Shown here piece by piece: positions 10,961 to 20,059 of a DNA stretch of 64,000 nt; position 1 is the first letter of the stretch, and each line of letters starts with the position of its first letter. The notes beneath the pieces were generated by a model that worked only from the letters and a program-made list of their open reading frames with translations, made no database searches and was not told the DNA's origin. Both the position numbers and the translations under genes were made by a program. The stretch comes from Lycorma delicatula (taxonomy: Eukaryota; Arthropoda; Insecta; Hemiptera; Fulgoridae), in assembly GCF_047948215.1 (NCBI RefSeq), contig NC_134458.1, positions 87,871,260-87,935,259 on the forward strand, in the 5' to 3' direction.

Positions 10961-11785
10961 AAATGTGTTGATATAGCAAGGGTACTCGACTCCATAAGCA
11001 GCAACTGGCAGTAAATGAGAGAGAAGAATATATGTATAATACTTAGAGATAAATCTAAAAAATTTAGAAATTAAATCTACATGCTTAACCTACAGACTAC
11101 ATATTAAACTATCCATGCTTTGGAATCTTTGATTTTTTATTCTAACTACAATTAAAAAAAAATGTAATATGTTAATACAACAAGAATTAGGAAGAAATAG
11201 TATAATGAAATACATTCTGATGATGTGTAAATGATTTTAAATGAATATTATAACTGGAGAGCCTGTTGTCTACAAACTTCTTTTGACAGTAGACCGCCTG
11301 GTGTGATGATACCCTCTCTGCTCTTTCCTCAATAGGTTGAGGCGGTTCCTCTGCTTTTGGGTGCTGCCAGTCCCCAGGTCTTTTTATTTTGTTATGGAAG
11401 GATCTCCCGTAGTATGAAATGCAGGACGTGAAACATTCTTCACAGGATTCAAGAACTGTTGCAGGACTGTCAAGAACTGTCATTATAATAATCAATCAAT
11501 CCTTTTCTGATTATCAATGAGATGACATTTAAAATTATTTAGGCCAGTCACAATATTGTGTTATTTTGATATGCTAAATAAACTTTGAAAACGAATTGTA
11601 GAAAGTATAAAAGAATTCTTAATGTAAGGTTAATGTTGCGTGACATAATGGGACTACATACTGTGGGGTGATAAAAATGGTAATGGGACATCATAATAAA
11701 ACGCATATTTATTTATTTAATAGTACCATATTCTTATATATTGTCACCGAATTACTTCGACGGCATTTGGCACCTTAAAACCTTA
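10961..11785. other. Unassigned sequence
   Basis: The minus-strand frame at 11187-11495 (102 codons) has no family signature that I recognise. The rest is AT-rich. Confidence 0.35.
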
Positions 11786-11789
11786 TGGT

Positions 11790-11805
11790 AGCTCTGAAAA
11801 GGGCT
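11790..11805 (-). promoter_or_regulatory. Histone-type 3' stem-loop (1 of 3)
   Basis: On the minus strand AGCCCTTTTCAGAGCT sits in CCAAAC...ACCA flanks, as in metazoan replication-dependent histone mRNAs (6-bp stem, TTTC loop, C/A-rich flanks). One stem pair is mismatched. Confidence 0.5.
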
Positions 11806-11826
11806 GTTTGGGGTTTTTGGAATGAT

Positions 11827-11842
11827 GGCCCTGAAAAGGGCC
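11827..11842 (-). promoter_or_regulatory. Histone-type 3' stem-loop (2 of 3)
   Basis: On the minus strand GGCCCTTTTCAGGGCC, a perfect 6-bp stem with a TTTC loop, preceded by AAAC. This is an exact match to the histone stem-loop consensus that binds SLBP at mRNA 3' ends. No histone coding sequence is visible upstream of it. Confidence 0.6.
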
Positions 11843-11862
11843 GTTTATGTGTTTTGCGAGGT

Positions 11863-11878
11863 AGCCCTGAGAAAGGCT
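11863..11878 (-). promoter_or_regulatory. Histone-type 3' stem-loop (3 of 3)
   Basis: On the minus strand AGCCTTTCTCAGGGCT, stem with one G-U pair, 5' flank CAAC and 3' flank ACC. It is spaced about 36 bases from its neighbour, like the other pair. Confidence 0.5.
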
Positions 11879-11879
11879 G

Positions 11880-12224
11880 TTGAGTCCGGGAGTTGGTTTC
11901 CGACGATGTCGGCTCGGCCGTAGTCGGGATGTTGCGGCAGTGACAGTTGGGTACCCACTACAGCGTGGCAGTGGTGGCCCCAGAGCCCCGCATTGTCGGG
12001 TCGGCGCGGCCGAGGCGGTTCTCCCCGAGCGATCTTAAGCTGGGCCGGTTTCTGTTGATGTTGATCGACCCGCCGACCCGACTAACAAAACATCTTTAAA
12101 TGTAAACATCTTTTCCACGCGCGCTGATTGGTCAATTCTCCCCCCACCTCCACCGCAGTGCTTGAACTCCACCATCTTTTTCACGCGCGTCGACAGATCA
12201 CCCGCCAATTTTATATCCAAAAAT
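11880..12224. other. GC-rich segment with inverted CCAAT motif
   Basis: This is an island of GC-rich sequence (11,880-12,220) in AT-rich DNA. It includes two related stretches of the form CATCTTTTCCACGCGCG near 12,107 and 12,172, and a GATTGGTCA motif (inverted CCAAT) at about 12,125. It could be promoter-derived. I see no credible coding frame. Confidence 0.35.
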
Positions 12225-12870
12225 TTTTTAATTTTAAAAAAGGGCGTAACTCGAAAACGGTGCGTCCTAGCCCAATTCTAACGCGATTTGAAAGGCTTAA
12301 CCGAAAAGTTTCTTTCGAAGTTTATGAAACAATTGGTGGTAGATTCATCCTTCCAAGTCCACCCGTTTTAGAGTTACGCCCTTATCACAACATTTTTTGA
12401 AGTTGGTGCTGAAATAAAATGAAAATGTGCTCGGTTCACAGTTTTAATCACCTTTAAATTAATTTAAAAAAATTAGACATCATTACTTTCAGCGAAAGCA
12501 GGATCAACGCATTAAAAGATTGATCCAGAACCCGAGTAACTTATACAATACATTAAAGAAGATTACACCCGTATATGAGTAAATTATTCCATATATTAGG
12601 GGAGGTTCTGTCAAATTTTAAAAATAGGGCGTATCTCGAAAACGGTGCGTCCTAGCCCGATTCTAACGCGATTTTGAAAGGCTTAACCCAAAGGGTACTT
12701 TCCAATATTTTTAATCGATTGGCGGTAGTTTCATCCGCCCAAGTCCACCCGTTCTCGAGATACGCCCTTTTCACAACATTTTTTGAAATTGGTGCTGAAA
12801 TAAAACGAAAATGTACTCAGTTAACAGTTTTAATCACTTTTAAATTAATTTAAAAAAATCGGACTTCATT
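12225..12870. repeat. Tandemly duplicated 390-bp unit with internal GGGCGTA inverted repeats
   Basis: Two head-to-tail units (12,225-12,485 and 12,615-12,870 conserved parts) share GGTGCGTCCTAGCCC, TCTAACGCGATTT, GAAAGGCTTAACC, CCAAGTCCACCCGTT and a shared end near AATTTAAAAAAAT. In each, AGGGCGTA(A/T)CTCGAAAACGG is repeated inverted about 120 bp later. A partial inverted third copy lies at 13,280-13,450. They adjoin the Polinton-like genes and may be part of that element or its termini. Confidence 0.7.
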
Positions 12871-13205
12871 ACTTTCATCGAAAGAAAATAAATAAAAAAA
12901 TGAAAATTTCTACTTATGGAAGGTTGTTTAATTACTTTGCCGGTTAACGGTGAGTAAGCCACTACATTTTCATATATTAATAAACAACACGAGATTGCAT
13001 TTGGTTTAAAATTCTCTTCAACTTCAATATTAATTTTCAAATCAATAATACCCATTTTTATCGATTCATCCTGTCGTGAACAATCAAACACGTACAAGGG
13101 ATATTTGTTTTTATAATCGGAAAACATATATGGCGAATCGGTCAATTTATAATAAAATTGTTTAAACTCTAGATTTCGCTGAAAGTGGTGATGACCAAAC
13201 ATCAT
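12840..13205 (-). CDS. Capsid-like (double jelly-roll type) protein, C-terminal fragment
   Basis: A 121-codon minus-strand frame. The block YKLTDSPYMFSDYKNKYP followed by LYVFDCSRQDESIK and later AYSPLTGKV matches a protein I associate with arthropod Polinton-like elements, where the YPxxVFDCSRQ motif is recurrent. I believe it is the C-terminal part of a virion/capsid-type protein, but that assignment is from memory. It is truncated at its N-terminus compared with what such a protein needs, so it is probably broken. Its position beside a type-B polymerase and integrase supports the context. Confidence 0.4.
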   Translation of the reverse strand: MMFGHHHFQRNLEFKQFYYKLTDSPYMFSDYKNKYPLYVFDCSRQDESIKMGIIDLKINIEVEENFKPNAISCCLLIYENVVAYSPLTGKVIKQPSISRNFHFFIYFLSMKVMKSDFFKLI

Positions 13206-13279
13206 AATAAAATTTATACGATCATAGTGTCATTAACCATCTCAACAATAAACAAAATAACAATCTACAACCTCCATCA

Positions 13280-13450
13280 CCCATCATCCGCTTTCGCTGA
13301 AAGTAATGATGCCCGATTTTTTTTTCAAAACATATATAAATTTAAAAGTGATTAAAATTATTAACCGAGTTAATAAAATCACATTTTCATTTTATTTCAT
13401 TATCAAATACAAAAATATTGTGAGAAAAGGGCGTATCTCGAGAATGTCTG
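13280..13450. repeat. Inverted partial copy of the 390-bp unit
   Basis: Starts CTTTCGCTGAAAGTAATGAT (reverse complement of the unit end) and finishes with AAAGGGCGTATCTCGAGAAT. Confidence 0.6.
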
Positions 13451-13479
13451 GACTTGGAAAAGTTAAAATTATTCATCTA

Positions 13480-15345
13480 CAAACCATAAATTACTAAATC
13501 TAATGGATTTGTACCCTTTGAAACGATTTTATACAAATTATTTTGGGGGGACCAAATTTGCGGTACCAAATTATTCTATCAATTCTAAAATATAATTTGC
13601 AAAAATGTCTAATATTTTCTATAAAAATTGAAAAGATTAAATTATTGTATAATATTCCATTATTTTCATCTACAAACCAGAAATTACTAAATCGAATGGA
13701 TATTGTACCCTTTGGATTCACCTTGTAAGGATATTTTGTTGGCTGGAATTAATGCTTGTATTGGTAATAATTTTAGTAAACGAGTTTATATGAATTATTT
13801 TGGTCACTCGAATCTGCGGGAGCAAAATACTCTTAACACTTTTGTAAATTCTTTCATTACAAAATAAATACCAGAAATGACTAAATTTAGTGGATTTGTA
13901 CCCTTTGAAACGATTTTATATGAATTATTTTGGTAGTGAAGATCTTCACCACCAAATGAATTGGAAAAAAAAGAAACTTTTTTACAATTCTAAGCATCAA
14001 TACCACATGTAAATTCTACATCATGGTAATTATGGCCATTACAAAACTACTATCATTGTAATAATATTCTATTATTTTCATCTACAAAGCAGAAATGACT
14101 AAATCTAATGGATTTGTACGCCTTTGGATATAGGATATTTTGCCAGCTCGAATTCGAGCCGACTAATTTTTGAGAATAATAATTCTTGTATTGATAATAA
14201 TTTTAGTTATTTCAACTTTATCATCACCTTTAACATTATAAAAAGCCGAGACTCGTATGTGAGCATCGGCTTCAATTAATTTTTTAACAACAATAAAATA
14301 TTAATTTTAAATATTATATAAAATTGCAAAAATGTTTAATATTTGAATAGTTTAAAAACCAGAAATTGCTAAATATAATGGATTTTATATCAAAATACTC
14401 TATCAATTTTTTAGATTCTTTATTACAAAATAAGTAGCAGAAATTACTAAATCTAGTGGGTTTATACCCTTTGAAACGAGTTTATATGAATTATTTTGGT
14501 CACGCGAATCTGAGTGACCAAATGATTCTATTAATTCTAAAATTCAATTTGCAAAAATGTTTATTATTTTCAATAAATTGAAAATTTTAAAAATATTTTC
14601 TATAAATTATAAAGTTTAAAAACCAGAAATTACTAAATATAATGGATTTGTACCCTTTGAAACTACTTTATATAAATTATTTTTGCCCCCGCAGATCTGC
14701 GGGACCAACATACGCTATTATTTTTTTAGATTCTTTATTACAAAATAAGTAGCAGAAATTACTAAATCTAGTGGATTTGTACCCTTTGAAATGAGTTTAT
14801 ATGAATTATTTTGGTGGACCGAATTCGGCCTACCAAATTATTCTATTAATTCTAATATATGATTTGTAAAAAGTCTAATATTTTCGATAAATTTAAAAGT
14901 TTAAAATATTCATCTACAAACCAGAAATTACTAAATCTAATTGATTTTTATTAACTGCATTACAAATTACCCGAATATAAGTAACGAGATGAATAAAAGC
15001 AAGTACAATTTCAATATACCAGAAGATTTTAATATGTATATAATGAAGTTGCGGTTAAAAATAATAAATACATTTAATTATACTCGTCTAGTGCACTTGT
15101 TGGAAAATCCCATTCCAGTATAAAAAATGTTTAACGCAAAATTTTTAAATTTCTAATTGTATATAGTGTTTGCCCCTTCAGAATTCCGAGTAGCCAAAGT
15201 TTCTGGATTAATTCTTCAGATTGTTTATTTTCACACCATGAAAAAATTGTTTCCCACCATCTTTACATAATTTTGTTGCAATTCTAATGGATTTGTATCC
15301 TCTGAATTCACTTTATGTGGGATATTTTGTTGACTCGAATTCTGG
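13480..15345. repeat. Array of ~10 diverged repeats, most ending in a palindrome
   Basis: The block CAGAAATTACTAAATCTAAT then GGATTTGTACCCTTTG recurs near 13,504, 13,697, 13,892, 14,109, 14,379, 14,458, 14,643, 14,772, 14,940 and 15,288. About 30-40 bases after most blocks is a palindrome centred on GAATTC, AGATCT or AAATTT. Spacing is irregular (79-348 bp). There are two subtypes: one continues GAAACGA...ATTATTTTGG, the other GGATTCAC...GGATATTTTG. See the findings for the individual palindromes. Confidence 0.75.
14155..14280 (+). promoter_or_regulatory. Leader-like duplicate with TATA motif, copy 1
   Basis: The stretch TAATTTTTGAGAATAATAAT through CTTTAACATTATAAAAAGC to TCGTATGTGAGCAT is duplicated at 15,345-15,475, directly before an ORF. 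TATAAAAAG is a TATA-box candidate. Copy 1 adds a hairpin, AAGCCGA...TCGGCTT around CTCGTATGTGAG, and has no ORF after it. Confidence 0.4.
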
Positions 15346-15478
15346 TCGACTAATTTTTGAGAATAATAATTCTTGTATTGGTAAAAATTTTAGTTATTTC
15401 AACTTTATCATCGCCTTTAACATTATAAAAAGCATTAAAATCGTATGTGAGCATTAAAATTATTTTCATTATAAGAGC
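15345..15478 (+). promoter_or_regulatory. Leader-like duplicate with TATA motif, copy 2
   Basis: Second copy of the 14,155 segment, ending at the ATG at 15,479. TATAAAAAGC lies about 50 bases before the start codon. Its placement just upstream of an open frame suggests a promoter for the polymerase-region transcript. Confidence 0.45.
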
Positions 15479-15883
15479 ATGAATTTTGAACGAATTGACA
15501 GTGCCAGTAAATTAGTATTTTGTTACAAAAATCTGGCCAAGTATGATTTAATTACATTTTTCCACAATATAAATGTTGATATTGAACAATTGTATAAAAA
15601 ATACACTTCTAATCCATTTACTATGCAATTAATGTGTGAATATAATAAAGATTTATTTACTTCATGTGGAAAAAATCTTTATAAATCAATCAAATTGGGA
15701 AAAATAAAACTTTTCGTCGAAAATAAGTTGTCTATTGAAAGCGCTTTTGATGATTTAATTGAACAATATTTTGAAATGAAACACAAACTAAATAAAGAGA
15801 TATCTGTTTCTGAATTGATGTTGCATATTCAAATACCAGATACAAAACAAGCATTGGGTGGTTCTTTAATAAAATACTCGTAG
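15479..15883 (+). CDS. Hypothetical protein upstream of the type-B polymerase
   Basis: 134 codons beginning MNFERIDSASKLVFCYKNLA. I do not recognise a domain. Lys/Asn-rich composition and codon use match the polymerase region downstream. It may be the N-terminal part of the polymerase polypeptide or a separate small protein of the element. The frame ends at 15,881-15,883, and sequence beyond remains coding-like in other frames (for example LEKCVGDKCYFCSV near 16,020). Confidence 0.4.
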   Translation: MNFERIDSASKLVFCYKNLAKYDLITFFHNINVDIEQLYKKYTSNPFTMQLMCEYNKDLFTSCGKNLYKSIKLGKIKLFVENKLSIESAFDDLIEQYFEMKHKLNKEISVSELMLHIQIPDTKQALGGSLIKYS

Positions 15884-16189
15884 AATGTTGGTGAAAAAAA
15901 AATTGTAGATATTTATGAATTTTTAATGGATATCAAAGATGTGGTATTTAACGCTATAAGATTACAAGTTGAATAATATAAAGGAGACAATATTAAATAT
16001 TATATAGTCGTTGTTGTAGAGTTGGAAAAATGTGTTGGTGATAAATGTTATTTTTGTTCTGTTAACTTGCACAACAGCACTCTATTGCTTTAAATGTATG
16101 TGTTATTCCAATTAAGTGTATGGGATTTTCACATACGTTTAATTTCATCTTGAATGAACAATATTTCATACATCTATTGTTCATATTGA

Positions 16190-16450
16190 ATGAACAATAT
16201 TTACAAGCCTATGAAAAAATTAACGAATCTTTAAAGATTTATTCAAATTGGAAGTGGATGGGCTATGAATAAAATATTAAGCTTGGATTTCTCAATATCA
16301 GAATTAGATCCAGTTTATGGGGGTAGTAGTACATATTTACATCCACCAAAAGCGCTATTAGAAAAACGCGCTATAATAATTGTACAAAATGTTGATGAAA
16401 AATGTTTTTTTGTGGTCAATCCTAGCACATCTATTTCCCAACAAAAATAA
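16190..16450 (+). pseudogene. N-terminal segment of the type-B DNA polymerase protein
   Basis: Read in two frames: YEKINESLKIYSNWKWMGYE, then ILSLDFSISELDPVYGGSST and LEKRAIIIVQNVDEKCF. This resembles the conserved N-terminal block of arthropod protein-primed polymerases, which I recall as GSGW..., PLRGSSYI... and ...INVQNxDNKCF. A frameshift near 16,265 and a stop at 16,450 break it. The main open frame resumes at 16,497. Confidence 0.6.
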
Positions 16451-16496
16451 CAAGTGGCGTGTTTCAATCTATAAACAATTTTAAATTCGATTAAAC

Positions 16497-18224
16497 ATGA
16501 AAGGAATACAATATCCTATTTCTGTTAAAGATATTGATAAATTTGAAGCGCAAAACCCAAATTTTGATGTAAATGTCTTGTGTTATGATTTCGAAGATGA
16601 CAAAGAATCGTTTAATCCTAATGATGTGTATATAAAACGTGTGAATAATAATCGAAAAATTGTCGTTTGGTTATTATTATTAACCGATATTAAATTAATT
16701 CGCTCCCATTATACTCTAATAGATATGACAAACGAATATAATGGTTTATCAAGGATGTTGAATGGTAATAATAAATGTCCTAGAAAAGGTGAATATTGTC
16801 CCTATTGTTTGCATTGTTTTAAATCTTGGTCATGTGAAAGCGAAGCTACAGAAAAGCTTGCAAAACATATTGAAGATTGTAAACAAGGAAAGGTTCAGAG
16901 AATTCCAATGCCAAAGGAGTGGATTGGTGAAGGAGAGAATCGTAAACGAGGAAATGTAGTATCGTTTAAAGACTATTCTTCAATATTACCCGTGCTGTTT
17001 GTTATACATGCAGATTTCGAATCGTTTATAATTCCAAACCATATTGCAAACCCCGAACCGGGTGCTAGTAATACTACAAAAACACACACACATAAAACAT
17101 CTGGATATTGCTATGTAACTATCGACAAAAACTGTCGTATTGTCAAATCGAAATTATACAGGACCACTACAGATGATGACAAGGTAGTTGAAAAGTTTCT
17201 CGTTGATTTATGTAATAAATGTGAATATTTCAAAAAGGAATTGTCAACTAATAAAGAGTGTATTATGAGGGAAAAAGATCAAAAGAAATCTGAAAATGAT
17301 ACAAAATGTGTTATATGTGGAGATGAGATTAATGTGAATCGTGTAAGACACCATTCACATACAAGTGGTAAATTTATTGGGCCGGTCCATGAAAATTGCA
17401 ATTTAAATTGTAAACACGCAACATTTATTCCAGTTGTATTTCATAATTTAGGCGGTCACGATTCACATCAAATTGTATTGGCGCTGAATGAATTGAAGAA
17501 TAGATCTGAAATTTCTTGTATTGCAAACAACAGCGAAAAACTTGTTTCTATAAAACTCAAGAATGAAATATCATACCGATTTATAGATTCGTACCAATTT
17601 CTATCTTATAGCTTAGATGATTTGGTGCAAAGTTTATTTGAACATTGTCATTTATTTAGTAAGAATAAGAAAAGGTTTTTTAAAATTACATATCTTCAAT
17701 TTAAAGAAAATATAGAAAGAAATAGCGAAGAAAAGAAAAAACAAATAGAGTTGTTTAATATGTTGATCCAACGAAAAGATGTTTATCCCTATACAAATAT
17801 TACATCGGCATCTGTTTTCAATGATACGCAATTACCACCCATCGAACCGTTTTATGATGATTTAAAGAGAGAAAAATCTCTGAACATGATTATAGTCATG
17901 CGCAAAACATTTGGAATACTTTTAAAATTGAGACGGTTGGTGAATACCATGATTTCTACATGAAATTGGACGTTATGCTGTTGGCTGATGTATTTGAAAA
18001 TTTTCGGAATAAAATGATTCACACAAACAATTTGAATCACTGTGATTATATATCGGCTCCACATTTATCATGGTTTGCAGCACTCAAGGCGACAAATGCA
18101 CAGTTGGAACTTGTTACAGACCCTGATATGTATTTTTTTTTTGAAAAAGGCATTTGTGGCGGGGTGTCGATGATTCCCAACCATTATGCAATGGCAAACG
18201 ATAGTAGTTTGGAAATGGGAGTAC
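16497..18224 (+). pseudogene. Protein-primed type-B DNA polymerase, N-terminal half (Polinton-like)
   Basis: The open frame (488 codons to 17,963) covers a Cys-rich zinc-binding stretch (about residues 94-128, CPRKGEYCPYCLHCF), exonuclease motif Exo I (HADFESF, Asp173/Glu175), an inserted Cys/His module (CVICGDEINV...VRHHSHTSGKF...CNLNC, about 271-305) like endonuclease VII/HNH, and Exo II (FHNLGGHDSHQI, about 316-326). A frameshift at about 17,868 moves it to another frame: HDYSHAQNIW, KLDVMLLADVFENFR (Exo III) and PHLSWFAALKATNAQLELVT. It continues to GICGGVSMIPNHYAM, where a 2.6-kb element interrupts it. This enzyme would replicate the element using a protein primer. The copy cannot be functional. 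Confidence 0.85.
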
Positions 18225-19150
18225 AGCGTCAAAAAATACGTCATCCAAAACGGCGGCCGTCCGCTATTTTAAGATATGGCGACCAAGGTGGTAGACAAGA
18301 TGGCGATCAAGATAGCGGTGGTCGGTCATCTTGGATTGTGACGTCAGTGACGCCGTAGCCCGCCAAGATGGCGGTGGTCGGCCATCTTGGATTGTGACGT
18401 CTTTTTAAGACGACGTTCCTCGAGGATGATCCTAGTCGTCGTCACCGCGCGTGCGAAGGAGCGAGAGAGAGAGAGGTTCTCGTCGTAGATTGTGCACCGG
18501 GAGGCGGCGGCGGCGGTGTCTGCTATGGCGCACACACACACTCGTGAATAAAAAAAAAATTACACGTACCTCGATGATGATCCTGGTCGTCCAGGCGACG
18601 GCGTCGGGAGGCGGTGGCAATGGAGAGAGGTTCTCGACGTAGATCGTGCATCGGGAGGCGGTGGTGTGTGCGTGTGTGTTTGCGTGCGTGCATCAGCGGC
18701 GCGGAGCGACGTAGAGAGAGATGTTTACATTGCGGAACGCGGCACTCGACTGAAGAATTGTGGGTCCGATGCGGTCTGAAGTTCTCCAATCGCAGCGTTG
18801 AAAATCGGCGCGCATGCGCACTAGCCGTTAGTGTGTACGTGCGAACCGGAACGTCGTCGTCGTTTCTAATAATAAGAGCGAGGATGCGATAAGGAAAATG
18901 TTTTTTTAAAATAATTATCGAGTCACTAATACAAACGTGTGTGTTGTTGTAACCGGTTAAATCCAGTTGTGTTTGTATGTATGCGAAAAGATTTTGTGTG
19001 ATTTCATCATTCGCAATCTGGTATTGAAAGTGAATACATCGATTGCAGAGAGATCATTATCTTTTCATCTTAATTAGCAAGGTGCAATCTGTTATTGAAA
19101 GTGAAAACATCGATCGCAGAGAGATCATTATATTTTCATCTTAATTAGCA
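18225..19150. repeat. Left long terminal inverted repeat of the nested element
   Basis: CpG-rich arm with CRE-like TGACGTCA at 18,339-18,346, at least three AAGATGGCG-type sites, a GAGA run and a tandem 70-bp duplication at about 19,013-19,153 (GCAATCTGGTATTGAAAGTG). Confidence 0.75.
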
Positions 19151-19151
19151 A

Positions 19152-19456
19152 GGTAAGTTACACTTTAATTAGATTTAAAAAAATACTAATGGGACAGTAT
19201 GGTATTATTAAATAACTTTTAAAAAAAATTAATGACTTTCAATCAAATAAAAAAATAATATAATTAAATTTTAAAAAATAAATACAATTTAAAGAATACT
19301 TTATAAATTAAAAAAAAATAAATACAATAAAAAAATACTTTTAAACAAATAAAATAAATAATATATATAATGGAAAAAATTTCTTCTTCTTCTTCTGTTA
19401 CCCAATTAAACAAAAAAAAACAATGTTACGATATATGTTATTTTAATTTGTTTTAG
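19152..19456 (+). other. Candidate intron in the nested element
   Basis: AGCAAG/GTAAGTTACAC is a strong donor at 19,152 and TTTAATTTGTTTTAG/ACG a good acceptor at 19,456. This suggests a transcript starting in the left arm. Confidence 0.4.
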
Positions 19457-19470
19457 ACGTTATCATCTAA

Positions 19471-19641
19471 AATGGCATCACCGGTAGTTATCCGTGGAAT
19501 CAACAATAATGTCATCCGTCTTCGATGGGACTTGTCTGGCTTTGAGGAAATGTATCTCTTTCAACCCTTCTGCGGTATCAGAAGAACATCCTGAACCGTT
19601 TGAAGGAAGAAGGCAGACGTTTTGACGGCAACATAAAATGG
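19471..19641 (+). pseudogene. Short exon-like coding segment in the nested element
   Basis: Begins MASPVVIRGINNNVIRLRWD, 14 bases after the acceptor. The first frame stops at 19,593, but a one-base shift gives LLRYQKNILNRLKEEGRR and FDGNIKW, ending at a GTAATT donor-like site (19,642). The second frame looks genuinely coding. It reminds me of the N-terminal exon of the same polymerase family, which would make this element an internally deleted derivative. That is a low-confidence recollection. Confidence 0.35.
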
Positions 19642-20059
19642 TAATTATACATATTTTATGTATTTTTGAAAAACGTTAATATTTTTTTTTGTAAATGTAT
19701 TGTTTTTATCTTAATATTTTTTTCCATTATCTGCATTTGTTGTTCATTACTCATGACATCATGGTTTGTTTTGTAAAGAAGTATCATGAAGAGTTTCCAT
19801 GTTCTACTATTGCTTGGTAAAACACTTTAAACCCCCATACAATAATGATTGTTATTGTATGTACGGTTCCAAGGCCTGTATTATAATTATATTGGATTTT
19901 TCCACCGTAGAATTATATTACAAATGGTGAGGAGAGTGTTTAAGATTTTATTAACGAAGATAAACTCAATGCGCCGCGGTTGCTACCTCCTGGGTGGTGT
20001 GGCAATGAGACCATTTATTATTTTTTTTTACAGTACCAGATACAACTGGATTTAACCGG

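Noticed and set aside
13480..15345. Regularly repeated blocks considered as a CRISPR array
   Set aside because: Spacing runs from 79 to 348 bp, repeats are diverged, no cas genes are present and the DNA is animal.
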